From Oscillospiraceae bacterium (GTDB lineage Bacteria; Bacillota; Clostridia; Oscillospirales; CAG-272), in contig SVTT01000002.1 in the NCBI GenBank assembly GCA_015063625.1, forward strand, positions 62,001 through 126,000: a stretch of DNA of 64,000 nucleotides, in the 5' to 3' direction. Both the position numbers and the translations under genes were made by a program. The number at the start of each line of letters is the position of its first letter. Position 1 is the stretch's first letter. This document shows, in pieces, positions 26,241 to 34,393 of this stretch. The notes beneath the pieces are model-generated. The model was not told the DNA's origin. It was given only the letters and a program-made list of their open reading frames with translations, and did not search any database.

Positions 26241-26519
26241 ATGAACGAAAAAGGGAACGGCGGTGCGCGCCACACCCTCTCGTTGCTCACGCGCGAGAAG
26301 GCGGAGATCACGGGGGTCGTCGAGGTTGAGAGCTTTGATGAGGAGACCGTGGTCTTAAAGACCGATTGCGGCGAGATGACGGTGGAGGGCAGAGGACTTC
26401 ATGTCGGCACGCTGGATATCGAACGGGGTGTTGTTGTCCTTGACGGCCGCGTCAATGCCGTTTATTATACCGATGTCGCACCCAAGCGGCAGGGGCTTCG
26501 CGCAAAGCTGTTCGGCTGA
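26241..26519 (+). CDS. yabP: sporulation protein YabP
   Basis: 92-residue protein of the YabP/YqfC family, mother-cell sporulation proteins of the sigma-E regulon. Seen: HTLSLLTREKAEITGVVEVESFDEETVVLKTDCGEMTVEGRGLHVGTLDIERG, the family pattern over its whole length. I chose ATG 26241 since AGGAGGTG lies just upstream; the ORF-track start at 26202 is not needed. The stop overlaps the start of yabQ (TGATG). Confidence 0.92.
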   Translation: MNEKGNGGARHTLSLLTREKAEITGVVEVESFDEETVVLKTDCGEMTVEGRGLHVGTLDIERGVVVLDGRVNAVYYTDVAPKRQGLRAKLFG

Positions 26520-27127
26520 TGGAGATTTATCCCTTAAGGCAGCTCACCATGCTTGTCGCCGCCCTTCTCGCGGGGCTTTTTCTCGGTGCGCTTGCCGATC
26601 TCGGCAGGGCGTTGCGTATTTTGCTTTGTGCCTATCGTCCCCCTTCCTTCATGCTTCGGCACTATCAAAGCGAGCTGCCCCTTCTCGGGCGTGCGGTGGG
26701 CGAGCGACGGGAAAGAAGGCTCTCTGTCTTTTATCGCGGTACGGTGCTTTTTTTCGGTGATCTTGTCTTTTGTCTTGTGGCGGTGCTCTTGACAGAGCTC
26801 CTGCTTTTCCGCTATAATAACGGTGGATTCCGCGTGGCGGTGCCCCTGTTGCTTTTGTTGGGGCTGTTCTTCTGGAGCAGTACGGTGTCGCGCCTGTTGG
26901 CGCATCCTGTGGCGTGGCTTGCGTTTTTCTTTGCCGCAGGTGCACTTTATCTGGCGGCGCTTTGCCGTCTGCCCTTTCGCATCATGCGGCACTTTGCCGT
27001 CAAATTTCTGATCACGCCGTCAGCGGCGCTTGCCCGTCACTGTCGGGAACGGAAACTGCTGCGTTGCTCGGCGGCGCTTTGCCGCAACCAGCTTGCTGCC
27101 GCGCGAATGGGCTTTTTTAGGCAGTAA
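26519..27127 (+). CDS. yabQ: spore cortex biosynthesis protein YabQ
   Basis: Membrane protein of 202 residues, needed for spore cortex formation in Bacillus. Seen: LTMLVAALLAGLFLGALADLGRALR at the start (first helix), then helices around residues 78-96, 103-118 and 125-147, and a basic C-terminal part. The sequence is weakly conserved; the call rests on the hydropathy pattern, the N-terminal motif and its place directly after yabP. Start and yabP stop overlap by one base. Confidence 0.85.
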   Translation: MEIYPLRQLTMLVAALLAGLFLGALADLGRALRILLCAYRPPSFMLRHYQSELPLLGRAVGERRERRLSVFYRGTVLFFGDLVFCLVAVLLTELLLFRYNNGGFRVAVPLLLLLGLFFWSSTVSRLLAHPVAWLAFFFAAGALYLAALCRLPFRIMRHFAVKFLITPSAALARHCRERKLLRCSAALCRNQLAAARMGFFRQ

Positions 27128-27149
27128 TATCAAGAAGAGGGAAGTACAT

Positions 27150-27344
27150 ATGTCAAAAAAAAATCAGAAGGGAACGACCACGCCCTTGATGTGGACGATC
27201 CGTATTCTCGTGATCGTGATCTTTCTTGTTTCGCTCGGCATTACCGTATCGCGAGTGGTCGAGTTCTCGGAAAAGCAGAAGCAAAAGGAGGAGCTTGAGC
27301 AGTCGGTTGCGTTCCTGCCTGTGGCGGATGGCATCGAACGGTAA
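27150..27344 (+). CDS. very short septum formation initiator (DivIC/FtsB-like)
   Basis: 64 residues: a basic N terminus, one membrane helix (LMWTIRILVIVIFLVSLGITVSRVV, about residues 13-37), then a short charged coiled-coil-like stretch EFSEKQKQKEELEQS. Typical DivIC/FtsB proteins are about 90-125 residues with a longer coiled coil and a C-terminal globular part, so this would be a minimal or degenerate version. Position after yabQ matches divIC in Bacillus, which is the main argument. AGAGGGAAGTAC precedes the ATG. Confidence 0.55.
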   Translation: MSKKNQKGTTTPLMWTIRILVIVIFLVSLGITVSRVVEFSEKQKQKEELEQSVAFLPVADGIER

Positions 27345-27397
27345 AATCTTCTTGTCCTGTGTATAAAATTTCCCCGATCTGCAAAAAATGGAGTCAG

Positions 27398-27422
27398 TGA
27401 CACGCAGGGCTGCCCCGTGTCA
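27398..27422. promoter_or_regulatory. inverted repeat upstream of the 69-residue gene
   Basis: TGACACG ... CGTGTCA with an inner GGGC-type pairing lies just before the AAGGGGGATG ribosome binding site of the next gene. It could be an operator or a leader hairpin. No activity can be assigned. Confidence 0.35.
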
Positions 27423-27445
27423 GAATGAGCAAGGGGGATGAAAAC

Positions 27446-27655
27446 ATGTCGAAATTGCTGATGGAGCTTACAGGACACCGTTGCAGTATTCAGAATGACC
27501 GCGCGGAATATCTCGGCGGCAACGCCGACGCCGTGTGTGACGTGTTGGATGTGGATGCCGAATGGATCAAATATGCCTATACGGATCAGTACGGAAGGCA
27601 GGTCACGCGTCTGGATCGGTTGGACATCATTGACAGTGTGGAGATACTGTCCTGA
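27446..27655 (+). CDS. conserved small protein, possible Sm-like fold
   Basis: 69 residues (MSKLLMELTGHRCSIQNDR...). I do not recognise a named family. The pattern of a short strand, a GHRC turn, VLDVDAEWIKYAYTD and RLDRLDIIDSVEIL is reminiscent of LSm-like barrels that occur as small clostridial proteins; this is inference. AAGGGGGATG precedes ATG 27446, preferred over the ATG at 27425. It lies between the divIC-like gene and a strong terminator. Confidence 0.6.
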   Translation: MSKLLMELTGHRCSIQNDRAEYLGGNADAVCDVLDVDAEWIKYAYTDQYGRQVTRLDRLDIIDSVEILS

Positions 27656-27700
27656 AAAAGGACGGGGAGATCACTTTTGGTGATCTCCCCGTCCTTTTTC
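27654..27700 (+). terminator. strong intrinsic terminator
   Basis: GAAAAAGGACGGGGAGATCAC / GTGATCTCCCCGTCCTTTTTC, a 21-bp stem with a 5-base loop and flanking A and T runs. It ends the rqcP-yabP-yabQ region before the permease promoter. Confidence 0.9.
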
Positions 27701-27718
27701 AAAACTTGTCAAATTTTG

Positions 27719-27747
27719 TTGACTTTGCAAAATGGGAATGCTATAAT
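27719..27747 (+). promoter_or_regulatory. promoter of the purine permease
   Basis: TTGACT, 17 bases, TATAAT. The leader to the start codon is only about 45 bases, too short for a purine riboswitch. Confidence 0.75.
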
Positions 27748-27797
27748 GAGGTCAATGGGAGCAGAGACGATACGCTTCCAAAAGAAAAGGAGAAAAA

Positions 27798-29210
27798 ATG
27801 GAGAAATTTTTTAAGCTTTCCGAGCGCGGTACGACCGTGAGGACCGAAGTGATTGCCGGCATTACCACCTTTATGGCAATGGCGTATATCCTGATGGTCA
27901 ACCCGGGTATGTTTTCCGAGCTCGGCACCGTTTCCTTCGGTGCAAATTACATTGCCACGGCGCTTTCCGCAGTGGTCGGCACGGTCCTGATCGGTCTGCT
28001 TGCCAATCTGCCCCTCGCGCAAGCATCGGGCATGGGACTCAACGCATTCTTCGTTTACACCGTTTGCTTCGGGCTCGGCTTCAGCTATGCCAACGCGCTT
28101 CTGTTCGTGCTGGCTGACGGCTTGATCTTTATCCTTTTGACGCTGACGGGTCTTCGCCGCCTGATCTTCGAGGCAGTTCCCGCCGCTGTCAAGGCAGCGA
28201 TCCCCGCAGGTATCGGTCTTTTCATTGCCTTTCTCGGCTTCCAGAGCTCGGGACTGGTGGTGAAGGATGCCGCCACTGGCGTCAACCTTGCCTCCTTCAA
28301 TCTGCTCGGCTCTGCGACCTGGGGCTCGATCATGCCCTTGCTCGTTACGGTTGCGGCAGTGATCGCCATTGCCGTTCTTTCCAAGAAGAATGTCAAGGGT
28401 GCGATCCTCTGGAGCATCCTCGGCGCCGCTGTGCTCTACTATGCGCTCGGCTTCACCGTAAAGGATTTCTATGTCGGTTTCCTTGACGGTGTTTCGCTCA
28501 ACCCTATCGATTCCTTCCGTGAATTCGGCACGCAGGCATTCGGTAAGGTCTTTACCGAAGGCTTTAATTTTGACGCATATCTTGCGAAGGAGGGCAACAG
28601 CGTCGGCAGCCTGATCGTTGCCTTCGTCACCACCGCACTTGCATTCTGTATGGTGGATATGTTTGATACCATGGGCACGCTTTACGGTGCTTGCCGCGGC
28701 GGCAATCTGCTCGTGAAGAACGAGAAGGGAGAGGACGAGGTTCCCAACATGAATCGCGCCATGCTTGCCGATGCCGTTGCAACCTGCACGGGTGCTGTCT
28801 GCGGCACCTCCACCGTCACCACCTTTGTGGAGTCGGCGTCGGGTGTCGGCGCGGGAGGCCGTACCGGTCTTGCCGCCCTGGTCACCGCTGCCATGTTCTT
28901 CATCTCGCTTTTCCTCTCGCCCGTTGCGGCGCTCATCCCTGCCTGCGCATACTGCGCGGCTCTCATTTACGTCGGTATTCTGATGATCATCTGCGTCAAG
29001 GATATCGATTGGGCAGATCCCACCGTGGCACTGCCTTCCTTCCTGACCATCACGATGATGCCCTTTACCTATAACATCTCCTATGGCATTGCGTTCGGTC
29101 TGATCTCTTATATTGCCGTCAAGGCATTCTCCGGTAAGATCAAGGAGATCAACGTTGGAACCTGGGTCATCGCCGTGCTGTTTGCCGCGATGTTCTTCCT
29201 CACCCACTGA
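27798..29210 (+). CDS. pbuG: NCS2 family adenine/guanine/hypoxanthine permease
   Basis: Membrane transporter of the AzgA/PbuG group, 470 residues with about 12-14 helices. Seen: KLSERGTTVRTEVIAGITTFMAMAYILMVNPGM at the N terminus, ANLPLAQASGMGLNAFFVYTV, the VDMFDTMGTLYG motif, and STVTTFVESASGVGAGGRTGLAALVTA, all hallmarks of this subfamily. GAAAAGGAGAAAAA precedes the start. It probably imports guanine and hypoxanthine and so feeds the salvage enzyme Xpt and complements the pur operon nearby. Confidence 0.9.
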   Translation: MEKFFKLSERGTTVRTEVIAGITTFMAMAYILMVNPGMFSELGTVSFGANYIATALSAVVGTVLIGLLANLPLAQASGMGLNAFFVYTVCFGLGFSYANALLFVLADGLIFILLTLTGLRRLIFEAVPAAVKAAIPAGIGLFIAFLGFQSSGLVVKDAATGVNLASFNLLGSATWGSIMPLLVTVAAVIAIAVLSKKNVKGAILWSILGAAVLYYALGFTVKDFYVGFLDGVSLNPIDSFREFGTQAFGKVFTEGFNFDAYLAKEGNSVGSLIVAFVTTALAFCMVDMFDTMGTLYGACRGGNLLVKNEKGEDEVPNMNRAMLADAVATCTGAVCGTSTVTTFVESASGVGAGGRTGLAALVTAAMFFISLFLSPVAALIPACAYCAALIYVGILMIICVKDIDWADPTVALPSFLTITMMPFTYNISYGIAFGLISYIAVKAFSGKIKEINVGTWVIAVLFAAMFFLTH

Positions 29211-29219
29211 TCACCAAAT

Positions 29220-29264
29220 CAAAAGGAGCTGTCTCAAATGCGAAATTTGAGACAGCTCCTTTTG
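29220..29264 (+). terminator. hairpin after pbuG
   Basis: CAAAAGGAGCTGTCTCAAAT / ATTTGAGACAGCTCCTTTTG with a 5-base loop, directly after the pbuG stop, ending in CTCCTTTTG. It is likely to terminate transcription and is also the left end of the MITE-like element. Confidence 0.7.
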
Positions 29265-29497
29265 CTATGTTGAAGGGGCTCGGCAGATTTAGGCGAGAAG
29301 CGTTGATCGCGAGGCGTGAGGCGTACAAAGGTACGTCGAGCCTCGGGAGCGACGGTAGAAAAAGTCCGATTATAAAATATGAAATCCCCAGGATTTCTAC
29401 CTTAAAACTGTCTCATTTACGGCTTTTGCTATATTTGAGATCGTTTTTTCTTTCCTTTCGGACTTTTTCGGTCTCGTCAAATGTGACAGCCCCTTTT
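29221..29497. mobile_element. MITE-like element of about 277 bp
   Basis: The ends AAAAGGAGCTGTCTCAAATG (29221-29240) and, in reverse complement, AAAAGGGGCTGTCACATTTG (29478-29497) are imperfect terminal inverted repeats resembling termini of several Firmicutes insertion sequences (GGGGCTGTC...). Internal inverted repeats include GAAAAAGTCCGA/TCGGACTTTTTC. No transposase frame is present. The 20-bp hairpin at its left end (29220-29264) can also act as the pbuG terminator. Confidence 0.55.
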
Positions 29498-29507
29498 TAA
29501 TTTGAAA

Positions 29508-30116
29508 TTATACGAGCAGCCCCTTGATGAAGATCTCGATTCCGATGACGATGAGGATCGAGCCGCCGAGGATGGTTGCCCTTCCCGAAAGACCGGCACC
29601 GAATTTTTTGCCGAGCAGTACGCCGGCAAGGCAGATCACGAAGGTGACGGTGGCGATGATCAGGGCGGCAAGCAGCGCCTCGATGATGCCGTACTCTGCG
29701 ATGGTAAAGCCGACCGAAAGTGCGTCGATCGAGGTGGCGATGCCCTGTACGAGCAGGGCGCCGATCCCGAGCCTTGCGGGGGTGCCCTTACAGCATGTGC
29801 AGTCGGGCGAGCCCGCCCTGCATTCGCGAATGCCCTCGATCAGCATTTTGCCTCCGATAAACAGGAGCAAAAACAGGGCGATCCAGGGAATCAGGTTGTG
29901 AAATGCGTGGAACTGCTCGGCAACCGTCCTGATGCAGATCCAGCCGATCAAGGGCATGATCGCCTGAAACAGGGCAAAGGTCGCCGCGATCAGCAGCATG
30001 CGCCGCCTTTTCATACAGTGGTCGCCAAGACCGTTGGCAAGCGAAACCGAAAATGCATCCATTGCCAGTCCCGCGCCGAGCAACACGTTGGTAAAAATAA
30101 AGGCAAAGTCGATCAT
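29508..30116 (-). CDS. mntP: manganese efflux pump MntP
   Basis: Six-helix membrane protein (202 residues) exporting Mn(II). Seen: two-fold repeat motifs GLAMDAFSVSLANGL and GIATSIDALSVGFTI with the conserved aspartates, and a cytoplasmic loop CTCC between helices 3 and 4. I place the start at the ATG ending at 30116, behind GAGGTAAC; the 33-residue extension in the ORF track is an upstream leader read-through. No yybP-ykoY manganese riboswitch was recognised in its 160-base leader. Confidence 0.9.
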   Translation of the reverse strand: MIDFAFIFTNVLLGAGLAMDAFSVSLANGLGDHCMKRRRMLLIAATFALFQAIMPLIGWICIRTVAEQFHAFHNLIPWIALFLLLFIGGKMLIEGIRECRAGSPDCTCCKGTPARLGIGALLVQGIATSIDALSVGFTIAEYGIIEALLAALIIATVTFVICLAGVLLGKKFGAGLSGRATILGGSILIVIGIEIFIKGLLV

Positions 30117-30224
30117 AGTTACCTCGTTCTCTTGTCCCCGGGGCACCCGGTAGGGGTCAGCGCCTCGACGACCCGTCCATGGGCACCGTTCGTTTGTAGC
30201 AGGCCGTCCTACCATGTATGATGT

Positions 30225-30270
30225 CCCGCCCGAACGCCATGATTTTCAGCGCTTTCGGCGGCAAGTGCGC
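30225..30270. repeat. 46-bp dispersed repeat, copy 2
   Basis: CCCGCCCGAACGCCATGATTTTCAGC... matches copy 1 at 10183-10228 with two differences. It lies in the 5' leader of mntP. The two differences fall in the hairpin stem and weaken it, which argues for a DNA-level repeat rather than a conserved RNA. Confidence 0.7.
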
Positions 30271-30284
30271 CTAAACACTCAAGC

Positions 30285-30313
30285 ATTATAGCACGGCAGG
30301 GTGGTTTTGTCAA
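30285..30313 (-). promoter_or_regulatory. promoter of mntP
   Basis: On the minus strand TTGACA, 17 bases, TATAAT, giving a leader of about 160 bases before the mntP start. Confidence 0.7.
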
Positions 30314-30377
30314 GCGAGGGGGTCAAAAACTGTGATCCTTTTTTTGATAGAATGCGATAGAAAATGCGGTTTTGCGC

Positions 30378-30409
30378 TTGACAAACTCATTATTATATGT
30401 TAATATAAT
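30378..30409 (+). promoter_or_regulatory. promoter of the purine biosynthesis operon
   Basis: TTGACA at 30378-30383 followed 17 bases later by TAATAT, overlapping TATAAT, in a very AT-rich stretch. It drives the riboswitch leader and the pur genes. Confidence 0.7.
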
Positions 30410-30429
30410 AATGTTCTTATATACGGTTT

Positions 30430-30520
30430 CTGTAACTGACGGAGTAGTGGAGGGCATTGCCAAACCACGGGGGAGCAGAAATAATAGTGGGGGGAACCCC
30501 TCGCCGACCGTCTGGGCACG
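30430..30520 (+). ncRNA. ZTP (pfl) riboswitch
   Basis: The leader has the two conserved blocks of the ZTP/ZMP riboswitch: CCACGGGGGAGC in the first hairpin region and GCCGACCGTCTGGGCA in the second, which forms the pseudoknot. The RNA senses ZMP/ZTP, which accumulates when 10-formyl-tetrahydrofolate is short, and turns on purine and folate genes. Its location before purE and the overlap of its 3' end with a terminator stem fit transcriptional control. Exact helix boundaries were judged by eye. Confidence 0.85.
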
Positions 30521-30552
30521 CTTGTTCCGCAGGAATCAGTGTGTCTTTTTTT
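30515..30552 (+). terminator. riboswitch-controlled terminator
   Basis: GGCACGCTTGTTCC and GGAATCAGTGTGTC can pair over 14 positions with one mismatch, followed by TTTTTTT. The GGC at its 5' edge belongs to the conserved CTGGGC of the ZTP aptamer, so ligand-bound RNA would prevent terminator formation. Confidence 0.8.
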
Positions 30553-30582
30553 AGTTTGTTTGAATTTACGGAGGTAGCAAGG

Positions 30583-31083
30583 ATGAAAAAGAAGGTTGCG
30601 ATCATCATGGGCAGCGACAGTGATCTGCCGATCATGAAAAAAGCGGCGGATACGCTTGCGGCATTCGAGGTGCCCTTTGAGGTGCACGTGATGTCCGCGC
30701 ACAGAACGCCCGATGCGGCGGCGGCATTCTCCAAAAATGCCAAGGAAAACGGCTTTGGCGCGATCATTGCGGCGGCAGGCATGGCGGCACACCTTGCGGG
30801 CGTGCTGGCGGCGTACACCACGCTTCCTGTGATCGGCGTGCCCTGCAAGTCGACCAATCTTGATGGCATGGATGCACTGCTTTCGACGGTGCAGATGCCC
30901 TCTGGCGTGCCCGTGGCAACGGTCGCCATCAACGGTGCGGTCAATGCGGCACTGCTTTGCTGCCAGATGTTTGCTCTCTCGGACGATGCGCTTGCCGCGC
31001 GCCTTGCCGAAAAAAAGCAAAAGGATGCCGAGGCGGTCATGACAAAGGACGCCGCCGTTTATGCCGAATTTGCAAGGGCATAA
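30583..31083 (+). CDS. purE: N5-carboxyaminoimidazole ribonucleotide mutase, class I PurE
   Basis: Converts N5-CAIR to CAIR in IMP synthesis. Seen: IIMGSDSDLPIMKKAADTLAAFEVPFEVHVMSAHRTPD and AAAGMAAHLAGVLAAYTTLPVIGVP, class I features. 166 residues. The start at 30583 follows ACGGAGGTAGCAAGG; the upstream part of the track ORF lies within the riboswitch. Class I PurE normally needs PurK, which is not in this window. First gene of the operon. Confidence 0.93.
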   Translation: MKKKVAIIMGSDSDLPIMKKAADTLAAFEVPFEVHVMSAHRTPDAAAAFSKNAKENGFGAIIAAAGMAAHLAGVLAAYTTLPVIGVPCKSTNLDGMDALLSTVQMPSGVPVATVAINGAVNAALLCCQMFALSDDALAARLAEKKQKDAEAVMTKDAAVYAEFARA

Positions 31084-31191
31084 CTCGGCAGGACGCGGCG
31101 CGACAAAAATGCAAGCGGGATCGCTGTGAGCCATCCCATTCGGTTTGCTGAAACTGTTATAAAAAATTTCAAATAAAAAGGAGAAACTACC

Positions 31192-31878
31192 ATGAACAAG
31201 ACGCTTGTTTACACCGGAAAGACCAAGGACGTATTTGCACTCGACAACGGCAACTATCTGCTGAAATTCAAGGATGACTGCACGGGCAAGGACGGCGTGT
31301 TCGATCCGGGCGAAAACTCTGTGGGCCTTACCATTGACGGCGTGGGCGACGTCAATCTGCGCATGTCAGTTTATTTCTTTGAGAAGGTCAATGCCGCGGG
31401 CATCAAGACGCACTATGTGAGCGCCGACCTTGAAAACACCACCATGGAGGTGCTTCCCGCAAAGGTATTCGGCAAGGGGCTTGAGGTCATTTGCCGTCAC
31501 AAGGCGGTCGGCAGCTTCTTCCGCCGCTACAGCGACTATATCGAGGAGGGTGCCGATCTTCCCGCATATGTGGAAACCACCTTCAAGAATGATGCAAAGG
31601 GCGATCCGCTTGTCACCAAGGACGGCCTTGTTGATCTCGGCGTCATGACCTCCGAGCAGTATGACGATCTCAAGGCAATGACCCAGCAGATCACGGCGAT
31701 CGTTGCCGACGATCTGAAGGAAAAGGGGCTTGTGCTTTATGACATCAAGTTCGAGTTTGGCTATGACAAGGACGGAAAGGTCATGCTGATCGATGAGATC
31801 GCATCGGGTAATATGCGTGTTTATAAGGACGGCGAGTACGTCGATCCCATGACGCTCAACAAGCTGTTCTTCGCATAA
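31192..31878 (+). CDS. purC: phosphoribosylaminoimidazole-succinocarboxamide synthase
   Basis: SAICAR synthetase, an ATP-grasp-like enzyme joining aspartate to CAIR. 228 residues. Seen: [39 protein letters not shown] at the N terminus (substrate-binding GKTKDV) and [25 protein letters not shown] with the DEI metal-binding motif. This is the short PurC type common in Clostridia. AAAAAGGAGAAACTACC precedes the ATG. It follows purE after about 108 non-coding bases. Confidence 0.93.
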   Translation: MNKTLVYTGKTKDVFALDNGNYLLKFKDDCTGKDGVFDPGENSVGLTIDGVGDVNLRMSVYFFEKVNAAGIKTHYVSADLENTTMEVLPAKVFGKGLEVICRHKAVGSFFRRYSDYIEEGADLPAYVETTFKNDAKGDPLVTKDGLVDLGVMTSEQYDDLKAMTQQITAIVADDLKEKGLVLYDIKFEFGYDKDGKVMLIDEIASGNMRVYKDGEYVDPMTLNKLFFA

Positions 31879-31914
31879 GCCACGCACCGCAAGAATATTT
31901 GAAAGGGAGAAACC

Positions 31915-33339
31915 ATGGGCGGTTTTTTTGGAGTCACCTCGAAAAGGGAATGCTTGTCTGACGTGTTTTTCGGCACCGACTATCATTCGCACCTTGGAAC
32001 GGCACGCGGCGGTATGGCGGCGTACGACCGTGAGATCGGATTGCAGCGCGAGATCCATAATATCAAGAACGCACCCTTCCGTACCAAGTTTGAGCACGTG
32101 TTTGATGAGATGCGGGGCACCGCGGCGATCGGCTGCATCAGTGATGCCGAGCCGCAGCCCCTGCTCATTCGCTCGCACCACGGCACCTATGCCATTTGCT
32201 TCACGGGCATGATCAATAACGCGGACGAGCTGATCGAGCGTTATTTCAATGCGGGCGGCGGACATTTTGACGCCATGACGGGCGGCGCGGTCAACTGCAC
32301 CGAGCTGATCGCGGCGCTCATCGATCAGAAGGATACCATCGTAGAGGGCATCCGCTTCGTGCATGAAACGGTCAACGGCTCTGCCACCATTCTGATCCTT
32401 AAGGATGATGGCAGCATCATTGCGGCGCGTGACAAGATGGGCAGATTGCCGGTTCTGATCTATCGGGATGAGGACGGATATTGCGTGACCTTTGAGTCCT
32501 TCGCTGCCGAAAAGCTCGGCTACGAAATGGAAAAGGAGCTCGGCCCCGGCGAGGTGGTGCAGCTTACGCCCGAGAGCATGTCTGTGCTGATCGAGGCGGG
32601 TGAGGAGATGCGCATCTGCTCCTTCCTTTGGTCCTACTACGGGTATTCCACCTCGACCTATGAGGGTGTGAACGTCGAGGTCATGCGCTACCGCAACGGC
32701 GAGATCATGGCGGAGAACGACAAAAGGGAGAACAAGGTCGCAGACCTTGACTACGTGGCGGGCGTTCCCGATTCGGGCACACCGCACGCCATCGGCTATG
32801 CCGCAAAAAGCGGCGTGCCCTTTGGCAGACCCTTTTTGAAGTATACGCCCACCTGGTCGCGCAGCTTCACGCCTACCAAGCAGGTGGAGCGCCAGCGCGT
32901 GGCAAGAATGAAGCAGATCCCCGTCAAGGAGCTGATCCACGACAAGAATCTGCTTTTCGTGGACGACTCCATCGTGCGCGGCACGCAGCTGAAGGGAACC
33001 GTTGATTTTCTTTATGACTGCGGCGCCAAATCGGTGCACATGCGCTCGGCGTGCCCGCCCATTATGTACAGCTGCAAATATCTTAATTTCTCTCGCAACA
33101 ATAACGATCTTGATCTGCTCGCCCGTCGCACCATTATGGAGCTGGAGGGAGAAGAGGGCTTTGCCCATATCGACGAATACAGCGATGGAGGAACCGAACG
33201 CGGCAAGAATCTGCGCCGCGTCATCAGTGAGAAGCTGAATTTTGCCTCGCTTGACTTTCAATCTCTTGAGGGTGTGATCAAGGCGATCGGACTCCCCCCT
33301 TGCAAACTTTGCACATATTGCTGGAACGGAAAGGAATAA
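31915..33339 (+). CDS. purF: amidophosphoribosyltransferase, variant without the N-terminal cysteine
   Basis: First committed enzyme of purine synthesis: PRPP plus glutamine (or ammonia) to phosphoribosylamine. 474 residues. Seen: N-terminal Ntn-type domain (MGGFFGV..., [22 protein letters not shown]) and the PRPP-binding motif [17 protein letters not shown] near residue 345; the C terminus PCKLCTYC could contribute metal or Fe-S ligands. The catalytic cysteine expected at the start (MCGxxG) is glycine here, and no alternative start supplies one. This MGGFFG type exists in other Clostridia and Bacteroidota. GAAAGGGAGAAACC precedes the ATG. Confidence 0.85.
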   Translation: MGGFFGVTSKRECLSDVFFGTDYHSHLGTARGGMAAYDREIGLQREIHNIKNAPFRTKFEHVFDEMRGTAAIGCISDAEPQPLLIRSHHGTYAICFTGMINNADELIERYFNAGGGHFDAMTGGAVNCTELIAALIDQKDTIVEGIRFVHETVNGSATILILKDDGSIIAARDKMGRLPVLIYRDEDGYCVTFESFAAEKLGYEMEKELGPGEVVQLTPESMSVLIEAGEEMRICSFLWSYYGYSTSTYEGVNVEVMRYRNGEIMAENDKRENKVADLDYVAGVPDSGTPHAIGYAAKSGVPFGRPFLKYTPTWSRSFTPTKQVERQRVARMKQIPVKELIHDKNLLFVDDSIVRGTQLKGTVDFLYDCGAKSVHMRSACPPIMYSCKYLNFSRNNNDLDLLARRTIMELEGEEGFAHIDEYSDGGTERGKNLRRVISEKLNFASLDFQSLEGVIKAIGLPPCKLCTYCWNGKE

Positions 33340-33343
33340 GACT

Positions 33344-34393
33344 ATGCATAATCAATCGAAATCTGAAAGCTACGCAGCCGCAGGTGTGGATATCACTGCG
33401 GGCTACCGCGCCGTTGAACTGATGAAGAAGCATATTGCACGCACCAAAAACGAGGGCTGCCTTGATGATGTGGGCGGCTTTGGCGGCTGCTTCGGCTTAA
33501 ACCTTGCAGGCATGGAGGAGCCCGTGCTGGTTTCGGGCACCGACGGTGTGGGCACGAAATTAAAGCTTGCCATTCTGATGGACAAGCATGATACCATCGG
33601 TATCGACTGCGTTGCCATGTGCGTCAACGACGTCATTTGCTGCGGCGCAAAGCCTCTGTTCTTCCTTGATTACATCGCATGCGGCAAAAACGTGCCCGAG
33701 CGCATCGCAGAGCTGGTGGCAGGTGTTGCCGAGGGCTGTGTGCAGTCGGGCAGTGCACTTATCGGCGGCGAAACCGCAGAGCATCCCGGCATGATGCCCG
33801 AGGACGAGTACGACCTTGCCGGCTTCAGCGTGGGTATCGTGGATAAGAAAAAGATCATTGACAACACCAAGATGAAGGAGGGTGACGTGGTCATTGCGCT
33901 TGCCTCCTCGGGCGTGCATTCCAACGGCTTCAGCCTGGTGCGCAAGGTGTTTGATATCGACAACAATAACCCCGCGCTTTATGTGGCGCGTGAGGAGCTT
34001 GGCGGCAAAACGGTTGCCGAGGCACTGCTTGCTCCCACCAAGATCTATGTCAAGTCCATCCTTGCACTGATCGAAAAGGTCAACGTCAAGGGCATCTCGC
34101 ACATCACGGGCGGCGGCTTCTACGAGAATATTCCGCGTATGATCCCCGCAGGTCTGACGGCAAAGATCGATAAGAGCGCCGTGCGCGTGCTTCCCATCTT
34201 TGATCTCATTGCCAAGGAGGGCAATATTCCCGAGCGCGATATGTTCAATACCTACAATATGGGTGTCGGCATGAGCGTGGTGGTTCCCGCCGCCGAGGCA
34301 GAGAAGGCACTGGAGATCCTTCTTGCACACGGAGAGGACGCCTATCTCATCGGCGAGATCGTCAAGGGTGACGAGCAGGTGATCCTCGCATGA
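33344..34393 (+). CDS. purM: phosphoribosylformylglycinamidine cyclo-ligase
   Basis: AIR synthetase, which closes the imidazole ring using ATP. 349 residues. Seen: [36 protein letters not shown], the [27 protein letters not shown] block, [10 protein letters not shown], and [13 protein letters not shown], all family signatures. It starts four bases after purF. The stop overlaps purN by four bases. Confidence 0.95.
   Translation: MHNQSKSESYAAAGVDITAGYRAVELMKKHIARTKNEGCLDDVGGFGGCFGLNLAGMEEPVLVSGTDGVGTKLKLAILMDKHDTIGIDCVAMCVNDVICCGAKPLFFLDYIACGKNVPERIAELVAGVAEGCVQSGSALIGGETAEHPGMMPEDEYDLAGFSVGIVDKKKIIDNTKMKEGDVVIALASSGVHSNGFSLVRKVFDIDNNNPALYVAREELGGKTVAEALLAPTKIYVKSILALIEKVNVKGISHITGGGFYENIPRMIPAGLTAKIDKSAVRVLPIFDLIAKEGNIPERDMFNTYNMGVGMSVVVPAAEAEKALEILLAHGEDAYLIGEIVKGDEQVILA

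Noticed and set aside
27748-27797. Purine riboswitch before pbuG
   Set aside because: The leader is only about 45 bases and lacks the aptamer motifs. The same is true for xpt.
30117-30284. Possible yybP-ykoY manganese riboswitch before mntP
   Set aside because: The gene is a typical target, but I could not find the conserved loops in the leader. It contains the dispersed repeat instead.
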